A stretch of DNA of 34,507 nt. Origin: an uncultured Alphaproteobacteria bacterium. Its GTDB lineage: Bacteria > Pseudomonadota > Alphaproteobacteria > UBA11222. Below the pieces are notes generated by a model that worked only from the letters and a program-made list of their open reading frames with translations, had not been told where the DNA came from and searched no databases. Positions 16,092 to 26,411 of this stretch are shown here, piece by piece (within the stretch, counting starts at the first letter, position 1; each line of letters starts with the position of its first letter). The stretch covers positions 1-34,507 of the forward strand of contig CALAQW010000029.1 of NCBI GenBank assembly GCA_937888955.1. Direction: 5' to 3'. Position numbers and translations under genes: made by a program.

Positions 16092-17360
16092 CTAAATTGT
16101 CGAATTTGGCGGGCAATCCGCGATTCGCCGATAAAAAAGCAGCGCCGCAATCAGGCTGAGCGCCAGAAATCCGAATACCAACTGATATGCCGCGACCGGC
16201 GCAGGCGCGCCAGGAGGCACGAATTGCCCGATTATCAACCCGGCCAGAAATTGCAGCAGCCCCGCGCCTGCCATATTGCCCATGTTGAGCAGGGTAATGC
16301 CGCGCCCCACCAATGCATCGGGGAAAATCGACCGCCCATGGGCCAGCGAGATCGCGGTATAGCCATTGCAAAACCCCAATACAATGAATAGTCCGGTGAC
16401 CGGGACAAGTCCGGATTCCGGTGCCAATGCCAACAACAGCAGCGCCGAGGCGCTTCCCGCACCGCCCAGCAGGATTGGCCGCTTGCGGCTGTTCATCCGA
16501 CGATCGAGCGGCCCCCAGAACAGCATGCCAAGTGCGACCGCGATCGACATCAGCAGCAATATATTGCCCCGCCCCGGCCCGTCGAGCCCATAGACATCAT
16601 TCAGAAATGGCGCGCCCCAAAGCCCCAATACGCTGATCATCGCGCCGTAGGCGACAAATTGCAGGGCAAAGATATAGGGCAAAGCGGGATTGCGCAGCAC
16701 CGCCCCCAGCCCGCGCATGCTCTGCAACAGGCTTTCGCGCGGACGTGGTGGCTGCAATTCCTGCGCAGGCGCATTGCGCACGGTTCCAAGCACAAGCAAT
16801 GCCATCAATGCGGTAATCACGGCCAATGCCCAAAAAGCACCGCGCCAGCCAATCCACTCCGAAACCGCGGCAAGCGGCGTCGTTGCAAGCAGTACCCCTA
16901 ACGTGCCCGCGGCAATCTGTATGCCCGACAATGTCGCAAACCGGTCGGCGGGAAACCAGCGTGTATAAATCATCAATGGGCCCATGAGCAGACAGGCGCA
17001 CCCGACGCCCATCATCACACGCCCGCTCCCAAGCCCCAAAAGACCATCGGCACGGGCAAAAATCACGCAACCGACAATCGCAAATATCATCAGCACAACC
17101 ATGGAATTACGCGCACCATAGCGGTCAAGCATCAGCCCGACAGGGATCTGTGCCAGTGCGAATGAAAAGAAGAAAGCGCCGCTCAACACCCCAAGCCCAC
17201 CGGGTGCAAGCTGCAGATCACGTGACAATTCCGGCGCGATCACACCGGTCGAAGACCGCAAGAACTGACTGATCATATAGGCGCCGCACAACACAGCGAC
17301 GAGTCCGATGACCCGCCACCTCCCTGGCATTGCTTGCTTGTCCTGCGGCATTATTTCCAC
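16092..17360 (-). CDS. major facilitator superfamily transporter
   Basis: 422 aa with about 12 TM segments; MFS motif-like 'PVGLMLDRYGARNSM'. Confidence 0.92.
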   Translation of the reverse strand: MEIMPQDKQAMPGRWRVIGLVAVLCGAYMISQFLRSSTGVIAPELSRDLQLAPGGLGVLSGAFFFSFALAQIPVGLMLDRYGARNSMVVLMIFAIVGCVIFARADGLLGLGSGRVMMGVGCACLLMGPLMIYTRWFPADRFATLSGIQIAAGTLGVLLATTPLAAVSEWIGWRGAFWALAVITALMALLVLGTVRNAPAQELQPPRPRESLLQSMRGLGAVLRNPALPYIFALQFVAYGAMISVLGLWGAPFLNDVYGLDGPGRGNILLLMSIAVALGMLFWGPLDRRMNSRKRPILLGGAGSASALLLLALAPESGLVPVTGLFIVLGFCNGYTAISLAHGRSIFPDALVGRGITLLNMGNMAGAGLLQFLAGLIIGQFVPPGAPAPVAAYQLVFGFLALSLIAALLFYRRIADCPPNSTI

Positions 17361-17404
17361 CGGACCGGGGGGTCTTGTGCCCGGCAGGGGTTCTTCGGTC
17401 TGGG

Positions 17405-17818
17405 CTATGCGGTTGTGTAGCGTGCGCGCACACCGCGTTCGATCGCCGCTGCATGCAGACGGTCGACATCAAGCTCATGCCGGATCAGTTCCAGTAAACG
17501 CAGCTCTTCCTGCTCGAGCGTACCGTCCGCTGCCGCCACCTCACAGGCCAGAGCATAAGCCGTTTCGCAAAGCGCGGGCGACAATGCCTCTTTCACAAGC
17601 CCCAGAACCGCATCCAGCCCGTCTTCGGGTTCAAGCAGGCTGACGCAATCCTCGGCCGCGGCAACCAGCGCATCACGATTAACCTCTTCAAAGACCGGCA
17701 GGCTTTCCACGATTCCGCCAATTGTGCGGAATTCGCGGTCGCGCATCACGCTATCGGCAGCGGACATGGTCACCATGACATAAATGAGCGCGCTTTGATG
17801 GTTGATCGTGGATGCCAT
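17405..17818 (-). CDS. TerB-like (tellurite resistance/DjlA-type) helical domain protein
   Basis: ATG 17818 preceded by AGGAG; 'ALIYVMVTMSAADSVMRDREFRTIGGIVE' and 'ALACEVAAADGTLEQEELRLLELIRHELD'. Confidence 0.78.
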   Translation of the reverse strand: MASTINHQSALIYVMVTMSAADSVMRDREFRTIGGIVESLPVFEEVNRDALVAAAEDCVSLLEPEDGLDAVLGLVKEALSPALCETAYALACEVAAADGTLEQEELRLLELIRHELDVDRLHAAAIERGVRARYTTA

Positions 17819-17898
17819 TGCTGATTTTTCTCCTGCTTGGACCGCAGCTTGCTGTCGCATGAAACTGCTGCCGACCCTATGGCGAGTATCCCGCCCGG

Positions 17899-20703
17899 TC
17901 AATCACCAAGAAATGCCCGCACAGCGCCGATCGTTTCAGCGATTCCGCAGCGCTCCACCGTGATATCGGGGGGAAAACAACTCGTCAGCCTTGTTGGCAT
18001 CTGCCTGTCGAGGATAACGAAGACACCCTTGTCATCCTGCTTGCGCAAGAGCCGCCCGAAAGCCTGCTTCAACTTCATGCGTGTCAGAAATTCATCATAG
18101 TGCCGCCCGCCAAACGCATTGCGCCTTGCGCGGTGCAGAATATCGGGGCGCGGCCAGGGCACCCTGTCAAAGACGATCAGCCGCAGCGCGCTTCCGGGCA
18201 CATCCACACCATCACGCACCGCATCGGTCCCGAGCAGGCAACTTGTCATATCGGCGCGGAAAATATCGACAAGCGTACCGACATCCATGCCGTCCACATG
18301 CTGCGCGTAAAGCGCGATATCCTGTTCGGCCAATGGAAAAGCGATCCGACTGTAAACCGCGCGCAACCTGTGTATCGCGGTGAAGATACCCAACCCCCCA
18401 CCGCCCGCCGCAAGAAACAGCTCCCGATATGCGGCGGCGGTTTGCGCGACATCGTTCTTTGCCAGATCCGATACGATGAAAACGCGACTTTGCGCGGCAT
18501 AGTCGAACGGCGACTCAAAGCGTGCCCGTCGCGTCGGCAATGGCAGATGTTGCACACCTGTGCGGATTTCCGCATCCGTCCAGTCATCAGGCAGATCCCC
18601 GGCCTTATCCTGCAGGGTCGCGGAGGTAATAAGCACGCCATCAGCGCCACTCAGCAAGGCCGAAGCGAAAGGCAAAGTGGGATCGACCCAGTGGCGTCTG
18701 ATCCCCACATCATTGTCGCGCCCGGCAATGCGCTCCAGTCCCGCCCAGTCGACGAATTCAGCCGGCGTCTCCCGATGCAGATCACGCAATATCTGTTCCC
18801 ATGAGGGCAACAGAACAAGCGCGCGGCGGCGCAGGCTTCTGCACACAGCATCGATCCGGTTACGCGAAGCACTGTCAAGCTGGCTCGTCTCATTATCAAG
18901 CCGCGACGCCAACGCATTTGAAAGACGCTTGAGCGGTTCGCCTATGCGGGCAAGTCCCCGGGCGAATGCGTCCGCCGCATCGAGCAATGGATCGGGCAGT
19001 TCGACCAGCTCCGCCTCCAGATCAAATCCCGAGCGTGGATCAGCCGCGCGTGCCAGAACCAACTGCCGCAACGCGGAAAAGAACTCCTCCGCCACTCCTT
19101 GCGGGCGACCCGCGTGCAACCTTTCGCGCCAGCCAGGCGCGGGCAGGATTGCCGCTGCACGGCGGGCTGCGATCAAGGCGCGGCCATCCTCCTCTTCCTC
19201 GGAAACCAGATCGCCGACCCGTTCTGTCAGACCACGCGCACGCCCACTCCGCTGCGCTTCCGCCCCGCGAATCCAGCGGCGCAGTTCGGCACACTCGAAA
19301 ACGCTGAGATGTGCGGAAAATGCGCTGTCGGCCGCCTGAAAAAGATGATGCCCCTCATCAAATATATATCTGCTTGGCGCGGCGGGCGTCAGTCTTTGCC
19401 CTTCTGCCCGATCAGTTGACTGTAGCGCTGTCCGCGACGGCTCCGACGACAGCTCCGGGATTTGCGGCTGCGGCTGCGCCAGGGCGGCATGGATCATGAC
19501 AAGCGCATGATTTGCAATCACAATTTCGGCTTGCCGCGCCTTGCGGATGGCCTTTTCGATAAAACATTTACGGTAATGTGTGCAGGCCGAATAGATGCAT
19601 TCCCCCCGATGATCGCTTAAACCTGAAACGAAATTCGCGCCCAGCAGCCCACCAAGCCATGCGGGGAAATCTCCACCGCTCAGATCGCCATCGCGGCAAT
19701 AGCGTGCCCAGCGGGCGATCAGACCGGGCCCTGCGGGATTTGCGGGCCGCCCGCCGATCATTGTTTCCTGAAGATTAAGCAGGCAGAGGTAATTTTCCCG
19801 CCCCTTACGAATTGCGACTTTTGCGGATTTTTCCGCCGGGTCGGCATACAGGCGATCGGTCTCACTGTCGATTTGGCGCTGCAAATTCTTTGTGTAGGTC
19901 GATACCCAGACGCAGCCATCATTCTGCCGCGCCCATATTTCCGCCGGCGCAAGATAAGCCGCTGTCTTGCCGATGCCGGTGCCGGCTTCGGCAAGGATCA
20001 CATGCGGATGCCCGGCCTGTTCGAGCGGCGCGAAGCTTTCTGCCGCAAGCGCCGCGAAATCCGCCTGCTTCTCCCGCTGCTCGGCCGCCTCACCAAGCAT
20101 CTGCCGCAACTTTTCGCGCGCCGCAGTCGCGGAAACAGGCCGATCACCGGCTGGCGGCGGTGGCGCAAACTCTTCCCACTCCGCAAGATGGCGCCAGATA
20201 TCCAGCCCGCCAAGCGGTCCGGCCGCCGATACCGGCGATCCGAGCCTGCCGGCAACTAACGCCCCCCATGACCAACCAGCACGCAGCATCTGCTGTGCGG
20301 CTTGCGCCGTCTCCTCACGGTCGGGATATCCGGGATCCGACAAGCCATCCAGCATCCGTTCGGCCGCAGAAAACAGCGACAGCGCCAGGCCGATCTGGTC
20401 ATCAGGCACAGGCAAGCCAAGTGCCGCAGCAATCCCCGCAGGCGTTGGAAGCACAAACCGGGCCGGATAGACGAACGCGAATAATTCCAGAATATCAAGA
20501 TGATGCATGCCCGGATTGGCATTGACCGACAATCTGCGGGCAACATTGCCCCGGTGGCATAGCAATAGCGGCCCTGCTTCCCAACGTTGCAGCGCCGCAC
20601 TGCGGTCAAGCTCCTCATATTCGCCGTCGGCACTGATCGCGATGGCCCCGGCCAGGCCCGGTAAAAGCACGGTTGGAAGCTGCAAAAGATCTGCGCTATC
20701 CAT
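17899..20703 (-). CDS. DinG/XPD-family FeS ATP-dependent DNA helicase
   Basis: Walker A 'EAGTGIGKTAAYL', 'DEGHH' box, Cys set 'YLCLL...ECIYSACTHYRKC', C-terminal 'MKLKQAFGRLLRKQDDKGVFVILDRQ'. Confidence 0.93.
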   Translation of the reverse strand: MDSADLLQLPTVLLPGLAGAIAISADGEYEELDRSAALQRWEAGPLLLCHRGNVARRLSVNANPGMHHLDILELFAFVYPARFVLPTPAGIAAALGLPVPDDQIGLALSLFSAAERMLDGLSDPGYPDREETAQAAQQMLRAGWSWGALVAGRLGSPVSAAGPLGGLDIWRHLAEWEEFAPPPPAGDRPVSATAAREKLRQMLGEAAEQREKQADFAALAAESFAPLEQAGHPHVILAEAGTGIGKTAAYLAPAEIWARQNDGCVWVSTYTKNLQRQIDSETDRLYADPAEKSAKVAIRKGRENYLCLLNLQETMIGGRPANPAGPGLIARWARYCRDGDLSGGDFPAWLGGLLGANFVSGLSDHRGECIYSACTHYRKCFIEKAIRKARQAEIVIANHALVMIHAALAQPQPQIPELSSEPSRTALQSTDRAEGQRLTPAAPSRYIFDEGHHLFQAADSAFSAHLSVFECAELRRWIRGAEAQRSGRARGLTERVGDLVSEEEEDGRALIAARRAAAILPAPGWRERLHAGRPQGVAEEFFSALRQLVLARAADPRSGFDLEAELVELPDPLLDAADAFARGLARIGEPLKRLSNALASRLDNETSQLDSASRNRIDAVCRSLRRRALVLLPSWEQILRDLHRETPAEFVDWAGLERIAGRDNDVGIRRHWVDPTLPFASALLSGADGVLITSATLQDKAGDLPDDWTDAEIRTGVQHLPLPTRRARFESPFDYAAQSRVFIVSDLAKNDVAQTAAAYRELFLAAGGGGLGIFTAIHRLRAVYSRIAFPLAEQDIALYAQHVDGMDVGTLVDIFRADMTSCLLGTDAVRDGVDVPGSALRLIVFDRVPWPRPDILHRARRNAFGGRHYDEFLTRMKLKQAFGRLLRKQDDKGVFVILDRQMPTRLTSCFPPDITVERCGIAETIGAVRAFLGD

Positions 20704-20752
20704 CGCCGCACCCGGCAGGTGTCTGAAACCGGACTGGAACCACTTGTCTCAC

Positions 20753-22615
20753 CTATTGGGCGGGAACGCGATATGATTGCAGCAAATCATGCAACGCTTC
20801 ATGATTGACAGGCTTTGTCAGCACATTATCCATTCCCGCCTGCCGGCAACGCTCATAATGATCTTCGAATGCATGCGCGGTCAGCGCGATTATCGGAACC
20901 CTTCCCGCAGCTCCGGGAAGTTCACGAATCTTCCGCGTTGCCCCCAGCCCGTCAAGATCAGGCATCTCAAGATCCATCAGGATGAGGTCAAACCCACCCT
21001 CGGATGCCGCATCAACCGCCGCGCGCCCGCCTCCGACGATGACTGCCGAATGTCCGAATGCGGATAAAATTGCCGCCAGCACCCGCTGATTGACTTCATG
21101 ATCATCGACGACAAGGATCCGCAACTTCTCCCCTTCTTGAAGATCAGCCTTATCCGTCGCGACTTTTTTCGCCGCCATATGCCGTGCGCCTTCCGCCTGC
21201 ATATCGCTATCCTGTTCGGCAATTTGCACAGGTATCTCGAACCAGAATTCGCTTCCCCGACCCTCACGGCTTACCACACCGATCTCACCGCCCATCAGAT
21301 TGACCAGACGCTTACAAATGGCAAGCCCCAGCCCGGTGCCGCCATAGCGACGCGTAATTGTCTGATCGACCTGACTGAATTCCTTGAAAATAATGGACAA
21401 GGCACGTTCGGGAATGCCGATCCCCGTATCGGTCACGGTGAATCGCAATCGTGGTTCCCCCGCCTGCGCACCGGTTTGGCCGTTCGCCCAACCAATCGCA
21501 AGATCGACGCTGCCCCGCTCGGTAAATTTCAACGCATTACCGATCAGGTTGAAAAGGATTTGCCGGATTCTGGCGGTGTCGCAGATCACTTCAGCAGGCA
21601 CGTCTTCCGCAATCCGGCAAGACAGCCCGACCCCTTTTTCCTCAGCCCGCGCCGACAGCAACGTCACCGTACTGTTGATCGCCTGCCGCAAATTGCTGCG
21701 CACCTTGTGCAAGCGTAGCTTCCCCGTCTCAAGCTGTTCAAAATCAAGCAGATCATTGACCAGACTGTCCAACGTTTCCGCCGAATCGTGAATGGCGTCG
21801 AGATATTCACGCTGCTTTGGCTCAAGCCGCGTCCGCTGCAACAGGTCGGTCATCCCGATGATACCATTCATCGGCGTGCGCAGCTCATGGCTGACTGTGG
21901 CGATAAAGCGCGACTTCGCGCGGGTGCCGGCTTCGGCTGCATCGCGCGCCAGCTCCGCATTCTGGCGCGCCTGTTCAGCAAGAATATTCGCCTCGGATAA
22001 TTGATCGACCAGCTCCACATTCTCAAAGCGCAAATTGATCGACCCGAGCTGCATATCATGCAGTTGCCGCGCCCATCCAAGCAGGCTTGCATAATAGAGG
22101 CAGCCCATGGCCAGCAGCGCCAGACTGATCGGTTGTGCATCCAGCAGCAGTGCCAGCCCCGGCGGCACCGCAGCCGCAAGGTAGAAGGCGTAAAGCGCAG
22201 GAGGGTAGATGGAACGCGACATGGTCGCCGACAATGAGATCGACAGCAGACACAAACCAAGCAGAGAGATTTTTGGTAAAGAATCAGGCGCAAACCAAAG
22301 GAAACCCGCCGATCCCCAGCTTAACCCCGTTACCACCGACAACAGGGAGAAGCGGGCACCGATTTGCTGCGCGGACAGTTTTGAAAAGCCCGTGTCAGTG
22401 TGGATTTTCCGCAGGCGGTCAAAGCCAAGTGTCCCCAGAATCTGCAGGCCAACTACGAATATCGGTGCCCAGAACGGACCGTCTTCATTGAAGACCAGCC
22501 CCATCATCCCAAGCCCCAAAATCGGGATGTATCGGGTTGCCCGGCTCAATTCCAGCAACAATGCGACCTGGGCTTCCAGCCGCCGCTGTTCTATGCTTGA
22601 TGCAACTTCGGACAA
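20753..22615 (-). CDS. hybrid sensor histidine kinase/response regulator
   Basis: N-terminal TM region, HisKA '[19 protein letters not shown]', HATPase '[20 protein letters not shown]', receiver '[13 protein letters not shown]...[13 protein letters not shown]...TKPV'. Confidence 0.95.
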   Translation of the reverse strand: MSEVASSIEQRRLEAQVALLLELSRATRYIPILGLGMMGLVFNEDGPFWAPIFVVGLQILGTLGFDRLRKIHTDTGFSKLSAQQIGARFSLLSVVTGLSWGSAGFLWFAPDSLPKISLLGLCLLSISLSATMSRSIYPPALYAFYLAAAVPPGLALLLDAQPISLALLAMGCLYYASLLGWARQLHDMQLGSINLRFENVELVDQLSEANILAEQARQNAELARDAAEAGTRAKSRFIATVSHELRTPMNGIIGMTDLLQRTRLEPKQREYLDAIHDSAETLDSLVNDLLDFEQLETGKLRLHKVRSNLRQAINSTVTLLSARAEEKGVGLSCRIAEDVPAEVICDTARIRQILFNLIGNALKFTERGSVDLAIGWANGQTGAQAGEPRLRFTVTDTGIGIPERALSIIFKEFSQVDQTITRRYGGTGLGLAICKRLVNLMGGEIGVVSREGRGSEFWFEIPVQIAEQDSDMQAEGARHMAAKKVATDKADLQEGEKLRILVVDDHEVNQRVLAAILSAFGHSAVIVGGGRAAVDAASEGGFDLILMDLEMPDLDGLGATRKIRELPGAAGRVPIIALTAHAFEDHYERCRQAGMDNVLTKPVNHEALHDLLQSYRVPAQ

Positions 22616-22646
22616 TGGCGGCCTTATCGTAACCGATTTTCCATCA

Positions 22647-22675
22647 TTGACGGGGGTGTTCCCCGCCCCTACATT
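22647..22675 (+). promoter_or_regulatory. candidate sigma70-type promoter for the lysine-tRNA ligase gene
   Basis: TTGACG (22647-22652), 17-nt spacer, TACATT (22670-22675). Confidence 0.6.
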
Positions 22676-22726
22676 CGCGACCCGATTTTCGCCCGTGGCA
22701 AATGCCGCCTGATCTTTATAGCATCC

Positions 22727-24310
22727 ATGTCCGACTCATACGAAACCTATCTCAACAGCAAAGCCTGGCCTTTCGAAGAAGCACGGCGATTGCTCAAACG
22801 CACTGGCGGCAAACTGCCTGACAAGGGGCATGTGCTGTTTGAAACAGGCTATGGGCCGAGCGGGCTGCCGCATATCGGTACATTCGGCGAAGTTGCGCGC
22901 ACTGCGATGGTGCAGCATGCCTTTGCGCAGCTGAGCGATATTCCGAGCCGGCTTATCTGTTTTTCCGATGATCTGGACGGGATGCGGCGGGTGCCCGACA
23001 ATGTGCCGAATGCCGACATGCTGTCGCAACATCTGAAGAAACCGCTGACCCAGGTGCCAGACCCGTTTGGCGAGCATGAAAGCTTCGGGCATCACAACAA
23101 TGCGCGGCTGCGCGCCTTTCTCGATGCGTTCGGCTTCGATTATGAATTTGTCAGCGCGAGCGAGATGTACCGCTCCGGACAGTTCGATACGACATTGTTG
23201 CGGATTCTCGAGAATTATGAGGCTGTAATCAATGTAGTGCTGCCCGAACTTGGCGAAGAACGGCGCAAGACCTATAGCCCGTTCCTGCCGATCTGCACGA
23301 AAACCGGCCGTGTGCTCGAAGTGCCCATCGTCGAAACCCGGCCTGCGTCAGGCACGGTGATCTATCGCGACGAAGATGGCACGCTGACCGAAACGCCGGT
23401 GACAGGCGGCCACTGCAAGCTGCAATGGCGCGCGGACTGGGCCATGCGCTGGGCCGCGCTTGACGTCGATTACGAAATGTCGGGCAAGGACCTGATGACA
23501 TCAGTGCAGCTGAGCAGCCGGATCTGCAAGATCATTGGCGGCCGCCCGCCCGAAGGGTTTAATTATGAGCTGTTTCTGGATGAAAATGGCGAGCGGATAT
23601 CAAAATCGCGTGGCAACGGGCTGACGATCGATGAATGGCTGCGCTATGCCTCGCCTGAAAGCCTGCAACTATTCATGTTCCAGAAACCGCGCAAGGCAAA
23701 GCGGCTTTATTTCGATGTTATTCCCAAGGCGGTGGACGAATATCTGTCGCATCTTGCCGCCTTTTCGGATCAGGCGCTTGCTGACCGGCTGAATAATCCG
23801 GTCTGGCATATTCATCATGGCGAACCGCCGGTGGAAGATGTGCCGATTTCCTTCTCGATCCTGCTTAACCTGGTCAGCGCCAGCAATTCCGAAGATCGCA
23901 ATGTGCTGTGGGGCTTTATCCGGCGTTATCTGCCCGACGCGACCGCGGATGTACATCCCATTCTTGACAGCCTCGTGGATCGGGCGATCGCCTATTATCA
24001 CGATTTCGTCAAACCTGCGAAAAACTATCGCCTGCCGACGGAGACAGAGGCCAAAGCCCTGCGCGCACTGTCGGATGCGCTTGGCGATCTGCCCACCGAT
24101 TCTGACGCTGCCACATTGCAAAACACGGTTTTTGCGGTCGGCAAGGAACATGGCTTTGATAATCTGCGCAGCTGGTTCCAGACGCTTTACGAGATTCTGC
24201 TCGGGCAAAGCCAGGGGCCACGCATGGGTTCCTTCATCGCGCTTTATGGCATTGCGGAAACGCGCGCATTGATTGCCCGCGTTCTGGCGGGTGAAGATCT
24301 GGCGAGCTGA
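22727..24310 (+). CDS. lysK: class I lysine-tRNA ligase
   Basis: '[15 protein letters not shown]' HIGH-type motif, '[10 protein letters not shown]' KMSKS-type motif, archaeal/alphaproteobacterial class I LysRS layout. Confidence 0.95.
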   Translation: MSDSYETYLNSKAWPFEEARRLLKRTGGKLPDKGHVLFETGYGPSGLPHIGTFGEVARTAMVQHAFAQLSDIPSRLICFSDDLDGMRRVPDNVPNADMLSQHLKKPLTQVPDPFGEHESFGHHNNARLRAFLDAFGFDYEFVSASEMYRSGQFDTTLLRILENYEAVINVVLPELGEERRKTYSPFLPICTKTGRVLEVPIVETRPASGTVIYRDEDGTLTETPVTGGHCKLQWRADWAMRWAALDVDYEMSGKDLMTSVQLSSRICKIIGGRPPEGFNYELFLDENGERISKSRGNGLTIDEWLRYASPESLQLFMFQKPRKAKRLYFDVIPKAVDEYLSHLAAFSDQALADRLNNPVWHIHHGEPPVEDVPISFSILLNLVSASNSEDRNVLWGFIRRYLPDATADVHPILDSLVDRAIAYYHDFVKPAKNYRLPTETEAKALRALSDALGDLPTDSDAATLQNTVFAVGKEHGFDNLRSWFQTLYEILLGQSQGPRMGSFIALYGIAETRALIARVLAGEDLAS

Positions 24311-24398
24311 CTTCCGCGTCAATAAATCACACACGAAATCACACACCCCGCAGTCAAGATCACTGTTCCGCCGCAACCAATCCGCCTATCATGCGGTT

Positions 24399-25289
24399 AT
24401 GTGGCGGGGTGCAAGGCGATCGCTGAGCGTTATCAGGTGGGGCTTTCGAAGCGGGCCCGGCTTTGCCGTTGCTTTTCTCGCGATATTGTTTGCGCCGGTT
24501 GCAAGCGCAGGCACTTTCGATCTGCCGCAGGCTATCGAACTATATGAGAGCGGCGCGTTCGAAGCGGCGGCCAAACTTGCCGAAACAGGGGACAGTTCAG
24601 AAAGCCTGACACTCGCCGCGCGCTCCCGGCTTGCCTATCTTTCCTATGTGAATCGTAAGGCCGCGAGTTTTGCAGCCCTTGAAGGCTGCGCCGCACTTGC
24701 CGAACGCGCGATTGCGCAGGATCCGAGGAATGTGGAGGCGCATCTGCAATATGTGGTGGCGCTTGGATTTATGGGGCGGGTTGCAGGAAATATACGCGCC
24801 CATCTTGCGGGTTACGCAACCGATGCCCGCACGCATCTTGATACTGCCCTGCGTCTTGATCCGGAAAATGGCTGGGCGCATGGCATGCTGGGCGCGTGGC
24901 ATATGGAAATCGTCCGCAAAGGCGGCGCCTTTCTTGCCGGATCGATCTATGGTGCGAAACTCGATAAAGGGATCGCACTTTACCAGCGCGCATTGCAACT
25001 CGACCCGGACAACCCGGTCTTGCATTACGAATTTGGCCTGGCGCTAACAGCACAGGATATGCGGCGATTTGGCACCCAGGCCGAAACCCAACTCAGACAG
25101 GCCCTGGCATTGCCGGCACGCAACGTGTTCGAACAGCTGGCCCAGCAACGCGCACAGCAATTGCTGGTCGCACTTGCAACCCGCAACCGCACTATCGTGA
25201 CCGCTGCGATCAGGGTGCAGACAGAATTCCCAGCCGGCGGGGATAGAGCGGCCGAAAAGGCCGGACCACCCGCCTACGGATTACGCTGA
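24399..25289 (+). CDS. exported TPR-repeat protein, hypothetical
   Basis: ATG 24399; signal peptide 'GPGFAVAFLAILFAPVASAGTF'; TPR-like 'IALYQRALQLDPDNPVLHYEFGLAL'. Confidence 0.75.
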   Translation: MWRGARRSLSVIRWGFRSGPGFAVAFLAILFAPVASAGTFDLPQAIELYESGAFEAAAKLAETGDSSESLTLAARSRLAYLSYVNRKAASFAALEGCAALAERAIAQDPRNVEAHLQYVVALGFMGRVAGNIRAHLAGYATDARTHLDTALRLDPENGWAHGMLGAWHMEIVRKGGAFLAGSIYGAKLDKGIALYQRALQLDPDNPVLHYEFGLALTAQDMRRFGTQAETQLRQALALPARNVFEQLAQQRAQQLLVALATRNRTIVTAAIRVQTEFPAGGDRAAEKAGPPAYGLR

Positions 25290-25613
25290 TCAATCCTTAT
25301 ATTCGATCAAAATCGCGCGAAATGGTTGCTTGCCGATATTGCGCGCCTGTTCGACGCCACCTTTCTTGACCAGAATGGCATTACCACGCCGGACATTCAG
25401 CTCGATCCGCCCTTCAAATTCCCCTTCATTGCCGGGCAAACTTTCCGCTTCGATCAAATCGCCACTGACATCGCAAAGCAGATAATCGCATTCATGTTTA
25501 TGCGGCGGCAGAAGCTGTCCGGGTTCAAGCCGTTGATCCCAAATCCGGATATCGTCATCCTCATACAGAACTTTCGTGGCAATCGGGCCAAGTTCCGCTG
25601 CTTCCTCAGACAT
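25290..25613 (-). CDS. cupin-domain protein
   Basis: AGGAGG 7 nt before ATG 25613; 'WDQRLEPGQLLPPHKHECDYLL' cupin motif. Confidence 0.8.
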   Translation of the reverse strand: MSEEAAELGPIATKVLYEDDDIRIWDQRLEPGQLLPPHKHECDYLLCDVSGDLIEAESLPGNEGEFEGRIELNVRRGNAILVKKGGVEQARNIGKQPFRAILIEYKD

Positions 25614-25654
25614 CTCCATTCCTCCTGTTTGTTTTTGTTTTATATTCGCCCCGA

Positions 25655-26290
25655 TTATTGGGATGCCCAGATAATTCGCGCAATCCAAAGCAGGTCTGAC
25701 GCGGCAACAACCCGATCGGGGAATTCAGGATTGAAAGATAGAAGCTCAACCCGGCTCGCCGTCTGGCGAATGAGTTGCTTGGCCATCACCTCGCCGTCCG
25801 TGGTTTTCACCACCACCCGATCACCGCGCCGCACATCGGCCTGCGGTGAGACAATAATGACATCCCCGTCGCGATAGACCGGCAGCATGCTATCGCCGCT
25901 GACCTCCAGCGCATACACATTTTCATCGCGGGTATTTGGAAAATTCACCTCATCCCAGCTGCCGCCCACCGGAAAACCGCCATCATCAAAGAACCCCGCA
26001 TCACCGGCCTGCGCAAAGCCGATGACCGGGATCGGCCGCGACCCGCGCGGCCGGTCCCCCGGCGACAATTGCACCAGTTCCGCGAAATCGGCAATCGATG
26101 CGCCCGTGACCGCCAAAATGCGCGACAGGCTTTCCGTGCTTGGCCAGCGCGGCTTGCCGTTCTGAATTCGTTTAGAGCGGTTGAAAATCGTCGGGTCGAG
26201 TCCGGCGCGCTTTGCCAATCCTGAGGGGGAATAACCGTAACGTGCCGCCAGTGCGTCAATCCCGTCCCACATTTGCTGATGCGTCAGCAT
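25655..26290 (-). CDS. LexA/CI-like S24-family transcriptional repressor
   Basis: N-terminal HTH 'SPSGLAKRAGLDPTIFNRS', 'FAQAGDAGFF' (candidate Ala-Gly cleavage site), 'SGDSMLPVYRDGDVIIV' Ser, 'VMAKQL' Lys. Confidence 0.9.
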   Translation of the reverse strand: MLTHQQMWDGIDALAARYGYSPSGLAKRAGLDPTIFNRSKRIQNGKPRWPSTESLSRILAVTGASIADFAELVQLSPGDRPRGSRPIPVIGFAQAGDAGFFDDGGFPVGGSWDEVNFPNTRDENVYALEVSGDSMLPVYRDGDVIIVSPQADVRRGDRVVVKTTDGEVMAKQLIRQTASRVELLSFNPEFPDRVVAASDLLWIARIIWASQ

Positions 26291-26326
26291 TCGGTACTCC
26301 AGCCTGCTTAACCATGATTTGCTATG

Positions 26327-26354
26327 ATGATTATCATGTAATAGGAATTATTAC
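26327..26354. promoter_or_regulatory. two adjacent inverted repeats in the divergent S24 repressor/DUF952 region (candidate operator)
   Basis: ATGAT-T-ATCAT (26327-26337) and GTAATA-GGAAT-TATTAC (26338-26354). Confidence 0.5.
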
Positions 26355-26411
26355 TTATTCTCCGATGGTAATCAATGGCAAGCGCGCGCAAAACAGGCTA
26401 AAGGCAAGGAT

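Noticed and set aside
17405-17902. Long form of the TerB-like ORF overlapping the helicase stop
   Set aside because: The first 28 codons lack homology-like character; ATG 17818 has a clear AGGAG at good spacing.
24273-24398. Upstream extension of the exported TPR protein into lysK
   Set aside because: The extension overlaps the LysRS 3' end and would hide the signal peptide; ATG 24399 gives a normal signal sequence.
26321-26341. Fur-box-like match
   Set aside because: Only the central ATGATTATCAT resembles the consensus; flanks do not match and no iron-related genes are adjacent. More likely an operator of the adjacent repressor.
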